Source: Lachnospiraceae bacterium (GTDB taxonomy: Bacteria > Bacillota > Clostridia > Lachnospirales > Lachnospiraceae). Taken from it: 50,238 bases of DNA. Below are positions 17,201 to 25,564 of the stretch, piece by piece (positions within the stretch are counted from its first letter, which is position 1; the number at the start of each line of letters is the position of its first letter). The stretch spans positions 1 to 50,238 of the forward strand of contig JAEEVK010000011.1 of assembly GCA_016287095.1 (NCBI GenBank), read 5' to 3'. The notes beneath the pieces are model-generated. The model ran no database searches and was not told the origin of the DNA. It worked only from the letters and a program-made list of their open reading frames with translations. Position numbers and translations under genes: made by a program.

Positions 17201-18258
17201 GAAACGGTATCATCATTATATAAAGCCGTTACCGTAAATTCATTATATCCTATAATAAGCGGAATATTCTCAATTACCCAGTTATTACCATTTACTGTCA
17301 ATTCACCCGATAATAAGTTAAGTCCAAAAGTATTATTCGAAGTATATGTCAAGCTTATTAAATTTTTCGAATTACCAACAGTTCCTTTGATAGAGTAGAT
17401 ATCTTTGGGAATATAAAAAATGTTTTCTCCATCTTGGACAAGCATCGAAGTATCAATTTTAACTATTCCTTTTGATTCATCTTCATAATTATCAGATGAA
17501 CCATCTACTTCATAATTACTTGAAATTATTCCAAAACTGGAAAGACTTACATTATAGATTGTTTCTGTATCAATATTGCCTTGATATCCATTAAATCCAA
17601 TAATAACACTCTGATTAGGCAATAGTCTCTGATTATACTCAGAATTCTTTATAATATAGTGGTTACCTTCATGTTTAATAATCGTACCATTCCAGATATT
17701 ATCGATTTCTCTACTAAAATCAAATTCTAAAGTCCAATCTTCAATTGGTTCTTTTCCTGTATTTGACAATTCGATAGTACCCGAGAAACCACTTTCCCAA
17801 TCACTATTCACCGAAAACTTTGTCGAATATCCACCTTCAACCACATACTCTGCACTGCAAAGTGATGTATTAGAAGGCAGTGCCTCATCATCACCATTTG
17901 CTGTAAATCCAATATAAACCTCAGAATTCTTCTTGATATCCTGATTATAGCCTATGTTTTTAACAGTATATAAATGGTTTTCTTCATAAATAATAGTACC
18001 ATTCCAGATATTGCTGATATCATTTGAGAACTCAAATCTAAGTCCCCAATTCTCGATATCTTGATGAGAAATATTTCTGATTATAAAATGAGCATTAAAA
18101 GCCCCACTCCAGCTACTGTCAACACCATAGTATATTTCTACCCCATCTTGCTGATAGATAATACTATCTGACAACTTTGCAGCTGTTCTTATTACTGGTA
18201 CTACCGAAATCACCAAACAAACACATAACAATAATGTCAAGATTTTTCTACCGTGCAT
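14212..18258 (-). CDS. Large secreted CBM2-like / calcium-repeat / VWA protein
   Basis: The 1348-residue protein has a signal peptide (about 1-27). Two CBM2-like modules lie at about 33-130 and 135-245, each with paired NIWNGTII and NQ.....S.V.IGF motifs. A beta-sandwich domain (about 265-370) and thrombospondin type 3-like Asp repeats (about 375-505, DSDMDGLEDY, DTDEDGLSDY) follow. A beta-rich region leads to a VWA domain (about 645-820) with an intact MIDAS DLSGS starting at Asp654 and a TDGYDE segment, then more Asp repeats (about 830-930) and an unrecognised, mostly helical 400-residue C-terminus. CBM2 binds cellulose or chitin; VWA domains mediate metal-dependent protein contacts. No hydrolase and no cell-wall anchor are visible. 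GGAGGTG precedes the ATG. It is AT-richer than flanking housekeeping genes. Confidence 0.85.
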   Translation of the reverse strand: MHGRKILTLLLCVCLVISVVPVIRTAAKLSDSIIYQQDGVEIYYGVDSSWSGAFNAHFIIRNISHQDIENWGLRFEFSNDISNIWNGTIIYEENHLYTVKNIGYNQDIKKNSEVYIGFTANGDDEALPSNTSLCSAEYVVEGGYSTKFSVNSDWESGFSGTIELSNTGKEPIEDWTLEFDFSREIDNIWNGTIIKHEGNHYIIKNSEYNQRLLPNQSVIIGFNGYQGNIDTETIYNVSLSSFGIISSNYEVDGSSDNYEDESKGIVKIDTSMLVQDGENIFYIPKDIYSIKGTVGNSKNLISLTYTSNNTFGLNLLSGELTVNGNNWVIENIPLIIGYNEFTVTALYNDDTVSSDTVIIANIYKDKTIGLEAVNVDSDMDGLEDYIEAIYGTNSLSKDTDEDGLSDYTELVDIGTDPLKKDTDDNGIIDGDEDYDRDGLLNKEEEILGTLLFGVDSDYDDLTDYDEVNIYLTNPLAKDTDEDGASDGFEVTSGYNPLQADTDFTVNKEVVVGGTTYELQLTSCGENIESLTVEPINDSGAKYGRIMGYLDPAVDFNINGKFKFAKLKISFDDSYLDIEGFVPALYYIDEENHEMVEMPGDWDGVSNYFYVDLPHFSAYITLNKTNFLKVWEYGIKAHAITSDGKTNLNIVFVTDLSGSMGRDRIYTLKESLNDFIGVLTPYDKAGIVSFTSSATVLSELTSNKSTLKQIVNAMSVGGTTAIYTGLDKAVEMLDTFDEDGFKMIILFTDGYDEPSTTYDNQYRSIIDRAVGADIIVHTVGIGSIDDELLSNIAHSTGGSFYYAENASNLQQQVAKVQEEVNDKAKYTRDSNNDGISDYYTKLLCDDLLFSWDHQPIIIDAEYEDIQNDLDGDFDNDGLRNGSELLFTVKENQIISIIVNSDMEKTDTDYDSYTDKIEKNNGTNPKVKDISESDFNNIIVNHGNYAASQSAMDYMDSETTKFMLASGNFLFNGKISYVKDYEIALINFINAYNKATITDKICKKYVEIYESDYNTLVSFLVESTTGGLDTAGNLANYVEALKKAKDQIISEMLPVAKKFTFTKSKPLSANYIAKRNALVKYINESNELQNKIDGVPGFIVNISPKTQSILKRVGTIVTGLSITLGIFDDLCNSSNAFAALNAEIEQSDYIIEYLTCIVDNSEIDELREAASRILDAIQINMNEAYDYVVIQDFLDNAIQTGEIIAFSKMGPYAWAASLGLAVGDFLGGTGAVDEESIKIIAFGHSADTYANYIRWKFENDNFTSYHLVKNDEQLQLLQLLSQLRIVGEDSVGKGYDNYGPAMHFLHFLAGVRQDEVESDLKQRIGRIESIGEKLGYYVTGQFYDAYLKYE

Positions 18259-18582
18259 ATTGCACCTCCATATAATTTTTTTATACCCGTTAACTGAATT
18301 GCTTGCCGTCCAAAGCCTTCCCCTTAAGGGAAAGGTGGCTGCAAAGCAGCCTAAATTCGTTTATGCTACGCTTTTTTTCTTCACAGCATTCTCAGTAAAG
18401 ATGTTCTTCTTTCAGGCAAGTGCGATAATCTTATTATACATCTCGTCAAACCTGTCCAAATTCGAGTGAACAACTCTGTATTTTCAATTTTTGATTGAAC
18501 TAACCCGCTACAATAATCAATTTCTTATGAATTGTAATATAAATTATAAACTGAAAACCGTGCGATTATTCATCGCTTACTT
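18259..18582. other. Intergenic stretch with small repeats
   Basis: Between the peptidase stop and the large VWA gene lie an imperfect inverted repeat at 18316-18335 and a GGCTGC/GCAGCC hairpin at 18337-18351. Together they resemble short repeat elements common between genes in Clostridia. A 23-codon open stretch on the minus strand ending at TGA 18412-18414 reads protein-like (DRFDEMYNKIIALA) and may be a remnant. A weak TATAAT-like box lies near 18435-18445. Confidence 0.4.
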
Positions 18583-19392
18583 TCAGTCCCCAAACTTCAC
18601 CTTAACCATCGAAGTCCAAAAGAATTTATACTTTTTTAATATCAGAATATTACTGTAAATATGTGTACTATGCTTCTTTACATAATCATCAAACTCATCA
18701 ATGCTTATATAAAACTTCTTTCCCCATGATGATACTGTAAGGCAATTGCCTTCTATAGCGGTAACGACTACGAAATGTCCATTGACACTCTGCTGCTTTT
18801 TATATACAGTCTCATGTTCCGTACTTGAGGCTGTATCCTTTACATAAAGATTTAATTCATGCTTGCCCCAGATGATAGGAAAATTATTGCCGATTGAGAG
18901 TATTACCGGAATATCATCCTTTAACATCCTCTCTACGGTCTCCCATTTCTTAATGGATGTCCATTTCCAACGGGATCTGTATTTCATCCCATGTTTTTTG
19001 AAATATTTGTTTAGTCCGTAAGCAAGCAGGAAAGCGTTTACGCCTCGCCCCGGTATTATCGGAATATATTTCTTACGCAGAATAGTGCTTTCTGTAAGAA
19101 ATTTTGCAATATCAATCTGTATAGTTCCAGTCTTTACAGTACTGTCTGAGTACCGGTTCCCAGTCTCTTTATCCGGGTTTTTACGACACTCTGCCTTTAT
19201 TTGATTTACTGCCTCAATATAAAGAACAATATCCGCTGCCCCAGCTATGCCACACCCGCAGGTCTTCTCTTTTTGTGTTTGATATAGATTCTGAGATCCG
19301 CCATACCAAACTATAGATCCGTCTTTTACTCCAAACAGGTCATGCGAAAGTGCTGCTGAATATTGTCGAGTCTCTCCAAACAGAACCTTCAT
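18583..19392 (-). CDS. C39-like (papain-fold) cysteine peptidase domain protein
   Basis: The 269-residue protein has no signal peptide. It shows the three landmarks of C39-like peptidases: a CGCGIAGAAD motif with the likely nucleophile Cys47 (Cys45 is adjacent), a NGHFVVVTA motif with His206, and an SSWGKKFYIS segment where the third catalytic or orienting residue would lie. The middle contains a GRGVNAFLL helix typical of the fold. The substrate is unknown. Its ATG overlaps the glgX-like stop by four bases (ATGA), so the two proteins are probably made together. A decayed second copy lies at 11.1 kb next to a decayed glgX-like copy, so the pairing is not accidental. The Lachnospiraceae distribution is not known to me. 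Confidence 0.75.
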   Translation of the reverse strand: MKVLFGETRQYSAALSHDLFGVKDGSIVWYGGSQNLYQTQKEKTCGCGIAGAADIVLYIEAVNQIKAECRKNPDKETGNRYSDSTVKTGTIQIDIAKFLTESTILRKKYIPIIPGRGVNAFLLAYGLNKYFKKHGMKYRSRWKWTSIKKWETVERMLKDDIPVILSIGNNFPIIWGKHELNLYVKDTASSTEHETVYKKQQSVNGHFVVVTAIEGNCLTVSSWGKKFYISIDEFDDYVKKHSTHIYSNILILKKYKFFWTSMVKVKFGD

Positions 19393-21704
19393 ACAGGCTC
19401 CTCATCGTCTAAATCCGGTCTGATGCCACGGTACTTTTTTTCTGTCTTTGAACCATTTTCATCCATAGATGTTTCCTCATCATCCAATGGTGCATCCCAT
19501 TCTATTTCGTCCGTAGCATCATCTTCAGCATTTTTATCCGCAACATCAGTTTCTTCTATGCCAACATTTTCATCATAGACATCTGTTAAGATATCGTTGC
19601 TATCAGCAGAACTAATCTCCTGGTTTCTAATATTACCGGATTCATTCTCTCCTGCAATATTTTCACCAAGCTTTTTACTGTCAGAGTTCAATATACCGAC
19701 AGCATTCTCCTTTATGTCGGTGTCAAAAGCTGAATTAGCTGACTCGGCATTTACACCTTCATTATCAGCAATGTTAACTTCAGCTTCCGGTTTTCCGGTT
19801 TTGTCAACCTCCGTCCTTGGTTTTGCCTGCTTATTTAACATAAACAAACAAATAGTCCTGGGAAGTACCAATTCCTTCTGTTCTCTGCCTACTCTCAGCC
19901 CGCTTTTTACCATAGGATGTGTGGATAATACAAAATCCCACTCATACCCGGTGATAACAGGCAGGCTGAATTCATGGGCTTCCCAGTGGGTATTTATGAG
20001 TAACAGGAAGCTTTTATCATCTGCATAAGCACCGTTCAGCATAATGCCCAATGTCCTTGAATAATATCCAAAATCCGGATACCATGCTTTGGTACCATGG
20101 TAAGATATATCAGGATTGCCGGTAAACTCAAAATCATTTCCCGACAAAATTTTATCATTTCTGAATACAGGATGTTCTTTTCTTATTTTTATAAGTTTTG
20201 TAACGAAATTCTTTATTTCAGTTGCTCTCTTTGTCTTATTCCAGATAACCCAGCCCTGTTCATTATCACAGCAGTAAGGATTGTTATTTCCCTCATGAGT
20301 ATTACCAAATTCATCTCCTGCACAAAGCATAGGGATACCCTGGGATAAATAAAGCAGAGTCAGCGCATTTTTAATCATCCTGTTACGCAGATCCAGCACC
20401 TTGTGCTTTTTGGTAGGGCCCTCAGCTCCGCAGTTCCAGCTGTAATTGGCTTCACGTCCGTCACGGTTACCCTCGCCGTTTGCTTCGTTATGACGCTCAT
20501 CATAGCTGAATACATCGTTTAAGGTAAAGCCGTCATGATCAGCCAGATAATTGATCTTGGCAAATCTCCCGCCATTATCCCTGTACAGATTTGAAGCAGA
20601 CACGATCTGGCCTTCATCACCCTTTAAGAACCTTCTGATACAATCCTGGAAGCCATAATCAGAAATGAATATCCTGTCCCTGACTATATCATGTCCCTCA
20701 TAATCCTCGTGAAAATCCCGACATAAAAGCTTAACGTTCCTTAATATCGGATCAGTGCTTACTGTTTTAAACTGTACCCTGCCTGTATTGATCCTAAAAC
20801 CGTCCACATGATATTTGGTAGCCCAGAAACGCAGGTTTTCAAGGATAAAGCCATCCGTTACATGGCTTTCATAATCCATCTCCATGATAACCTCGATACC
20901 TGCGGTATGAAGACTCTTTACCATGGACATAAACTCGTGGCATGCCTTTGCCGGCTCACTTGCATACCCAGCCTTTGGAGCAAAGTAATTTCCTGCAGCA
21001 CCATATCCCCAGAAGTTAAGCCTCGAATCCGGCACGGTCTCTTTAGGCTGTCCGAAAATGCGGGTGCGCTGAACCTCCCCTGTATATGAAGTACCTATAT
21101 TGATATGGAAATCCATCAGCTCGTTAAATTCATAACAGGGCTGAAGTATAAGCGTGGTAACACCCAGGCTCTTTAAATATGGTATTTTTTCGGCCACACC
21201 CTTAAATGTACCGGGATGCTTTATCTTTGAAGACTCATGAATCGTAAAGCCTCTGACATGAAGCTTATAGATTATCATATCTGTAGCCTTAACAAAAGGC
21301 TTTCTGTCTTTTTTCCAGTCAAAATCCTCAGTCTCAACAGAGCATACTCTACCCAGGGTATCAGAAAAGATTTCTCTGTCTCTGAGCCCTGTTTTACCTT
21401 CAAAAGCCGGAAGTTTTCCGTATCCGCTCGGACTCTTTATAAGTCTTGCACGGTCATCCAGGAAATATCCCCTATCACTTTCAAAGATATATTCATAATT
21501 TGCATTTGTACTTTTTTTAGCATCGTAATCAAGGGTTGCAGTAAAGATCGTAGGATAAAGAGGATGGGGCTCAAGCTTATGCTCCTTCCATTCTCCTCCC
21601 TGTTCTCTTATGAGGATCTTTATCCATTCACAGTTTTCTTCCGAAACCTGTGCTATCAGCTTTCCGTTTCTGACTACGACACCCAAATTAATGTCGCTCT
21701 GCAT
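19389..21704 (-). CDS. GlgX/isoamylase-like GH13 protein with altered catalytic residues
   Basis: The 771 residues follow the GH13 debranching-enzyme layout: an N-terminal CBM48-like domain (about 1-120), a TIM barrel (about 140-540), a beta C-domain (about 545-628) and an extra acidic tail (about 629-771). Regions around HDGFTLNDVFSYDERHNEANGEGNRDG and QGIPMLCAGDEFGNT are well conserved. In the nucleophile motif, normally DGFRFD, the sequence is DGFRIN: Asn306 (codon AAT, 20787-20789) replaces Asp. In the acid/base motif, normally IAEPW, it is ISDYG with Asp349 in place of Glu. The third residue, Asp391 (HDGF), is kept. The strand-4 motif is also changed (DYESH for VYNH). The protein may bind glycogen without cutting it. 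GGATAAAAGAC precedes the ATG. Confidence 0.85.
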   Translation of the reverse strand: MQSDINLGVVVRNGKLIAQVSEENCEWIKILIREQGGEWKEHKLEPHPLYPTIFTATLDYDAKKSTNANYEYIFESDRGYFLDDRARLIKSPSGYGKLPAFEGKTGLRDREIFSDTLGRVCSVETEDFDWKKDRKPFVKATDMIIYKLHVRGFTIHESSKIKHPGTFKGVAEKIPYLKSLGVTTLILQPCYEFNELMDFHINIGTSYTGEVQRTRIFGQPKETVPDSRLNFWGYGAAGNYFAPKAGYASEPAKACHEFMSMVKSLHTAGIEVIMEMDYESHVTDGFILENLRFWATKYHVDGFRINTGRVQFKTVSTDPILRNVKLLCRDFHEDYEGHDIVRDRIFISDYGFQDCIRRFLKGDEGQIVSASNLYRDNGGRFAKINYLADHDGFTLNDVFSYDERHNEANGEGNRDGREANYSWNCGAEGPTKKHKVLDLRNRMIKNALTLLYLSQGIPMLCAGDEFGNTHEGNNNPYCCDNEQGWVIWNKTKRATEIKNFVTKLIKIRKEHPVFRNDKILSGNDFEFTGNPDISYHGTKAWYPDFGYYSRTLGIMLNGAYADDKSFLLLINTHWEAHEFSLPVITGYEWDFVLSTHPMVKSGLRVGREQKELVLPRTICLFMLNKQAKPRTEVDKTGKPEAEVNIADNEGVNAESANSAFDTDIKENAVGILNSDSKKLGENIAGENESGNIRNQEISSADSNDILTDVYDENVGIEETDVADKNAEDDATDEIEWDAPLDDEETSMDENGSKTEKKYRGIRPDLDDEEPV

Positions 21705-21725
21705 GTCTTTTATCCAATCGTGGTT

Positions 21726-23360
21726 TTAGTCTTCGTCCTCGTTATTTACACTAAGTACCTGGCGGCGTCTTGCCATCTCATCATTTTCAAGATAATCATC
21801 ATAAGTTGAAATCTTATCTATCAGCTGGCCATCAGGAGTGATCTCCATGATACGATTAGCGATGGTCTGAATAAACTGATGGTCCAAAGCGGTGAACAGA
21901 CATACACCGGGGAACTTAATAAGTCCGTTATTAAGAGCGGTAATTGATTCCATATCCAGGTGGTTCGTGGGCTCATCCATGATAAGCACGTTAGATCCGA
22001 GGATCATCATCTTAGAGAGCATTACACGTACTCTCTCGCCTCCCGAAAGGACGTTAACCTTCTTTACACCGTCCTCACCGGCAAATAACATACGGCCAAG
22101 GAAACCTCTTACATACTGCTGGTCATCAACAGGTGAGAAGGGCATCAGATGGTCAACTATAGTCTCACTGCCCTTAAACTCCTCAGTATTATCCTTAGGG
22201 AAATATGATCTCTGAGTAGTTACACCCCACTTGAAAGAACCCGAATCAGGCTCCATCTCTTCCATAAGGATCTTAAACAGAGTGGTTGCTGCCAGGGTAT
22301 TTGATCCTACAAAGGCGATCTTATCGTCATGTCCCATTACAAATGAGATATTATCGAGTACCTTTACTCCGTCAATGGTCTTTGAAAGGTTCGTAACTGT
22401 AAGTACTTCGTTACCTATCTCTCTGTTAGGTCTGAAATCTATATAAGGATATTTTCTGCTTGAAGGCTTAATATCATCAAGCTCAATCTTTTCCAAAGCC
22501 CTCTTACGAGAAGTAGCCTGTTTTGACTTTGAAGCATTTGCCGAGAATCTCTGGATAAACTCCTGTAATTCCTTGATCTTCTCTTCCTTTTTCTTGTTTG
22601 CTTCCTTCATCTGCTTGATCATCAGCTGACTGGACTCATACCAGAAATCATAGTTTCCGGCATAAAGCTGTATTTTCTGATAATCTATGTCAGCTATCTG
22701 AGTACAAACCTTATTTAAGAAATAACGGTCATGGGATACGACGATGACGGTATTGTCAAAATTGATAAGGAACTCATCAAGCCATCTGATAGCCTCTAAA
22801 TCCAAGTGGTTGGTAGGCTCGTCGAGGAGCAGGATATCAGGATTTCCGAAAAGCGCCTGAGCAAGCAGTACCTTAACCTTCAACGGGCCGTTAAGTTCGC
22901 TCATCATCTTGTTATGATATTCGGTATCTACTCCAAGTCCGTTTAAAAGCTGAGCCGCATCAGACTCTGCCTCCCATCCGTTCATAGAAGCAAATTCACC
23001 CTCGAGCTCACTTGCCTTTATACCATCCTCATCGGTAAAATCCTCTTTAGCATAGATAGCATCCTTTTCCTTCATGATATCATAAAGTCTCTGGTTGCCC
23101 ATGATAACCGTATCAAGTACAGGGTACGCATCATACTGGAAGTGATCCTGCTTTAAGAAAGAAAGACGCTGTCCGGGAGTCATTACTACATCACCCTTGG
23201 TAGGTTCTATCTCTCCGGTAAGTACCTTAAGGAATGTGGATTTTCCGGCACCGTTGGCACCTATGAGTCCATAACAGTTTCCTTCTGTGAATTTTATGTT
23301 TACGTCCTCAAAAAGTGCGCGCTTTCCGAGCCTAAGTGTTACATTTACTGCTTGTATCAT
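21726..23360 (-). CDS. ABC-F family ATPase (YbiT-like)
   Basis: This soluble 544-residue protein has two ABC domains and no membrane segments, the ABC-F layout of translation factors that act on the ribosome. Domain 1 has an intact Walker A (GANGAGKST, residues 34-42) and LLLDEPTNHLD. The linker (about 245-300) is long and Lys/Glu-rich, as in the P-site tRNA-interaction motif. Domain 2 has LSGGERVR and IMDEPTNHLD. Two motifs are degenerate: the domain 1 signature reads LNGPLK instead of LSGGQ, and the domain 2 Walker A reads GSNTLAATT, lacking the Lys. These two belong to the same composite ATP site. It sits 21 bases before the glgX-like gene and 52 after glnN. Confidence 0.9.
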   Translation of the reverse strand: MIQAVNVTLRLGKRALFEDVNIKFTEGNCYGLIGANGAGKSTFLKVLTGEIEPTKGDVVMTPGQRLSFLKQDHFQYDAYPVLDTVIMGNQRLYDIMKEKDAIYAKEDFTDEDGIKASELEGEFASMNGWEAESDAAQLLNGLGVDTEYHNKMMSELNGPLKVKVLLAQALFGNPDILLLDEPTNHLDLEAIRWLDEFLINFDNTVIVVSHDRYFLNKVCTQIADIDYQKIQLYAGNYDFWYESSQLMIKQMKEANKKKEEKIKELQEFIQRFSANASKSKQATSRKRALEKIELDDIKPSSRKYPYIDFRPNREIGNEVLTVTNLSKTIDGVKVLDNISFVMGHDDKIAFVGSNTLAATTLFKILMEEMEPDSGSFKWGVTTQRSYFPKDNTEEFKGSETIVDHLMPFSPVDDQQYVRGFLGRMLFAGEDGVKKVNVLSGGERVRVMLSKMMILGSNVLIMDEPTNHLDMESITALNNGLIKFPGVCLFTALDHQFIQTIANRIMEITPDGQLIDKISTYDDYLENDEMARRRQVLSVNNEDED

Positions 23361-23412
23361 TTGTTTCCGGTTCTCCTAACTATTTTTTCTTTTTTTTAAT
23401 ATGCTATTCACA

Positions 23413-25521
23413 TTATACCTCGAAGATCATCTCTCCGTATGTCGGTACGGGCCATAGCTCAGCGTCCACCAATGTCTCCAACTGGTCTACCGGCTCTCTT
23501 AAGTTTTTCATAGCCTTTACAACATAGTCCCTGAAATAACGTGCTCTCTTCTCCTCACCGTCAAGTCTCGAAGCGGTATTAACGTTATCTATCAGAGTCT
23601 TTAATGCACGTCTGGCTTCTCCGATATGCTCAAGAGTCTCTCCGAGCATTTCTCTCATATTGTCTGCCTCTGATTCATCCAGAGCACTCGATATAGCGTT
23701 GATGGTATCTGCAATAACCTTGGCATGCTTTACAGCTGCGGGTATGAACTTTCTGGATGCCATCTCTATCATGGTCCTGGCTTCGATATTGACAGTCTTA
23801 GAGTAGATCTCATAGGATATCTCTGCCCTGGCTTCAAGCTCAGACTTAGAGAATACTCCCTGTCTTTCAAACATATCAACGGTCTTTTTATATGTGAGAG
23901 CCTCAATAGCATCCACATAGGATTCCTTATTGGGAAGGCCACGGCGTGCTGCCTCTTCAACCCACTCCTTAGAATAACCGTTGCCGTCAAATATTACTCT
24001 CTTGTGATCATTGATTATCTTACAGATAACCTTAATAACCTTATCGTTAAAGTCAATTGAGCCTTCCAGTTCGTCAGCTATCTCTCTCAAGGAATCTGCT
24101 ACAATGGAATTAAGTACGGTATTGGCATCGGCTATGGACATAGAGGAGCCAACCATACGGAGTTCAAACTTATTACCTGTAAATGCGAAAGGCGAAGTAC
24201 GGTTTCTGTCATTCACATCCTTCTTGATATAAGGTATGGAACTAACGCCTATTCTTAATAGCTCTCTCTCTTTAGAGCTTGTGGCCTTGCCGTTGGCAAG
24301 CAGCTGTGCCAGAATATCTTCCAGCTGTTCTCCGATAAATATCGAGAAAATAGCGGGAGGTGCCTCTGCTCCACCCAGTCTGTAATCGTTTCCGGGACAT
24401 GATGCCGACATCCTGATAAGCTCTGCGTGCTCATCACAAGCCTTGATCACTGCTGCCAAGAAAAGAAGGAACTGCATATTTTCATGAGGTTTCTTGCCGG
24501 GCTTCATCAGGTTTTCACCTTCATTGGTCACAAGTGACCAGTTATTGTGCTTACCTGATCCGTTAACTCCCGCAAAAGGCTTTTCATGAAGCAGACATGC
24601 AAGCCCATGGCGTGCGGCGATTTTCTTCATGCACTCCATAACCAGCTGATTGTGATCGGTTTCTATATTTACGGTACTGAAAATAGGCGCTAACTCATGC
24701 TGAGCGGGAGCTGCCTCATTATGCTGTGTCTTAGCATAGATTCCCAGTTTCCATAACTCTTCATTCAGTTCATGCATGAACGAAGAAACTCTTTCCTTTA
24801 TGGTACCAAAGTAATGGTCATCCATCTCCTGACCCTTGGGAGGCTTAGCACCGAAAAGGGTACGACCCGAGAAAATGAGATCATCACGTTTTAAATATTT
24901 CTCCCTGTCTATCAGGAAATATTCCTGCTCAGAGCCTACGCATACATCAACATGCTTTACTTCGTTTTTGCCAAAGAGTTTAAGTACCCTTAAAGCCTCT
25001 TTGTTTATAGCCTGCATGGATCTGAGTAACGGAGTCTTTTTATCCAGAGCTTCACCTGTATATGAACAGAAAGCCGTAGGGATGCACAGCGTTACACCTG
25101 AAGAATCCTCTCTTAAGAATGCGGGGGAGGTACAATCCCAAGCTGTATAGCCTCTTGCCTCAAATGTGGCCCTAAGTCCGCCTGAAGGGAATGAAGACGC
25201 ATCGGGCTCTCCCTTTATGAGCTCTTTACCGGAGAACTCCATGATAACACGGCCGTTATCACCGACTGCCAGGAATGAGTCATGCTTTTCAGCTGTAACA
25301 CCTGTCATAGGCTGGAACCAGTGAGTATAATGAGTTGCTCCTCTCTCCATCGCCCACTGCTTCATGGCATTGGCCACTACCTCAGCTACTTCGCTGGTAA
25401 GTTCATCGCCGTTTTCGATAGAATTCTTTAAAGCCTGATATTCGGCCAAAGGAAGTCTCTCTCTCATAACTGCATCATTAAAGGTATTACACCCAAAATA
25501 TTGAGTCAGATCCATGTTCAT
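23413..25521 (-). CDS. glnN: Glutamine synthetase type III
   Basis: The enzyme makes glutamine from glutamate, ammonia and ATP. The 702 residues match GSIII (about 700-730), which is much longer than GSI and typical of Bacteroides, Butyrivibrio and cyanobacteria. Recognisable parts are the N-terminal FGCNTFND region, [12 protein letters not shown], the [10 protein letters not shown] metal/ATP motif, [10 protein letters not shown] and the C-terminal helical domain special to GSIII. The start is MNMDL with GGGGA seven bases upstream. It follows glgB after 43 bases and precedes the ABC-F gene, so nitrogen assimilation is linked in transcription with glycogen branching here. I see no obvious GlnR or nitrogen-control site upstream. 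Confidence 0.95.
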   Translation of the reverse strand: MNMDLTQYFGCNTFNDAVMRERLPLAEYQALKNSIENGDELTSEVAEVVANAMKQWAMERGATHYTHWFQPMTGVTAEKHDSFLAVGDNGRVIMEFSGKELIKGEPDASSFPSGGLRATFEARGYTAWDCTSPAFLREDSSGVTLCIPTAFCSYTGEALDKKTPLLRSMQAINKEALRVLKLFGKNEVKHVDVCVGSEQEYFLIDREKYLKRDDLIFSGRTLFGAKPPKGQEMDDHYFGTIKERVSSFMHELNEELWKLGIYAKTQHNEAAPAQHELAPIFSTVNIETDHNQLVMECMKKIAARHGLACLLHEKPFAGVNGSGKHNNWSLVTNEGENLMKPGKKPHENMQFLLFLAAVIKACDEHAELIRMSASCPGNDYRLGGAEAPPAIFSIFIGEQLEDILAQLLANGKATSSKERELLRIGVSSIPYIKKDVNDRNRTSPFAFTGNKFELRMVGSSMSIADANTVLNSIVADSLREIADELEGSIDFNDKVIKVICKIINDHKRVIFDGNGYSKEWVEEAARRGLPNKESYVDAIEALTYKKTVDMFERQGVFSKSELEARAEISYEIYSKTVNIEARTMIEMASRKFIPAAVKHAKVIADTINAISSALDESEADNMREMLGETLEHIGEARRALKTLIDNVNTASRLDGEEKRARYFRDYVVKAMKNLREPVDQLETLVDAELWPVPTYGEMIFEV

Positions 25522-25564
25522 TATCGTTCCCCTTTTTTACACATTTTAAAATCAAAAACTTATC

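Noticed and set aside
18260-18469. Plus-strand frame of 69 codons upstream of the large VWA gene
   Set aside because: It runs across short palindromic repeats, has no ribosome-binding site and opposes neighbouring transcription.
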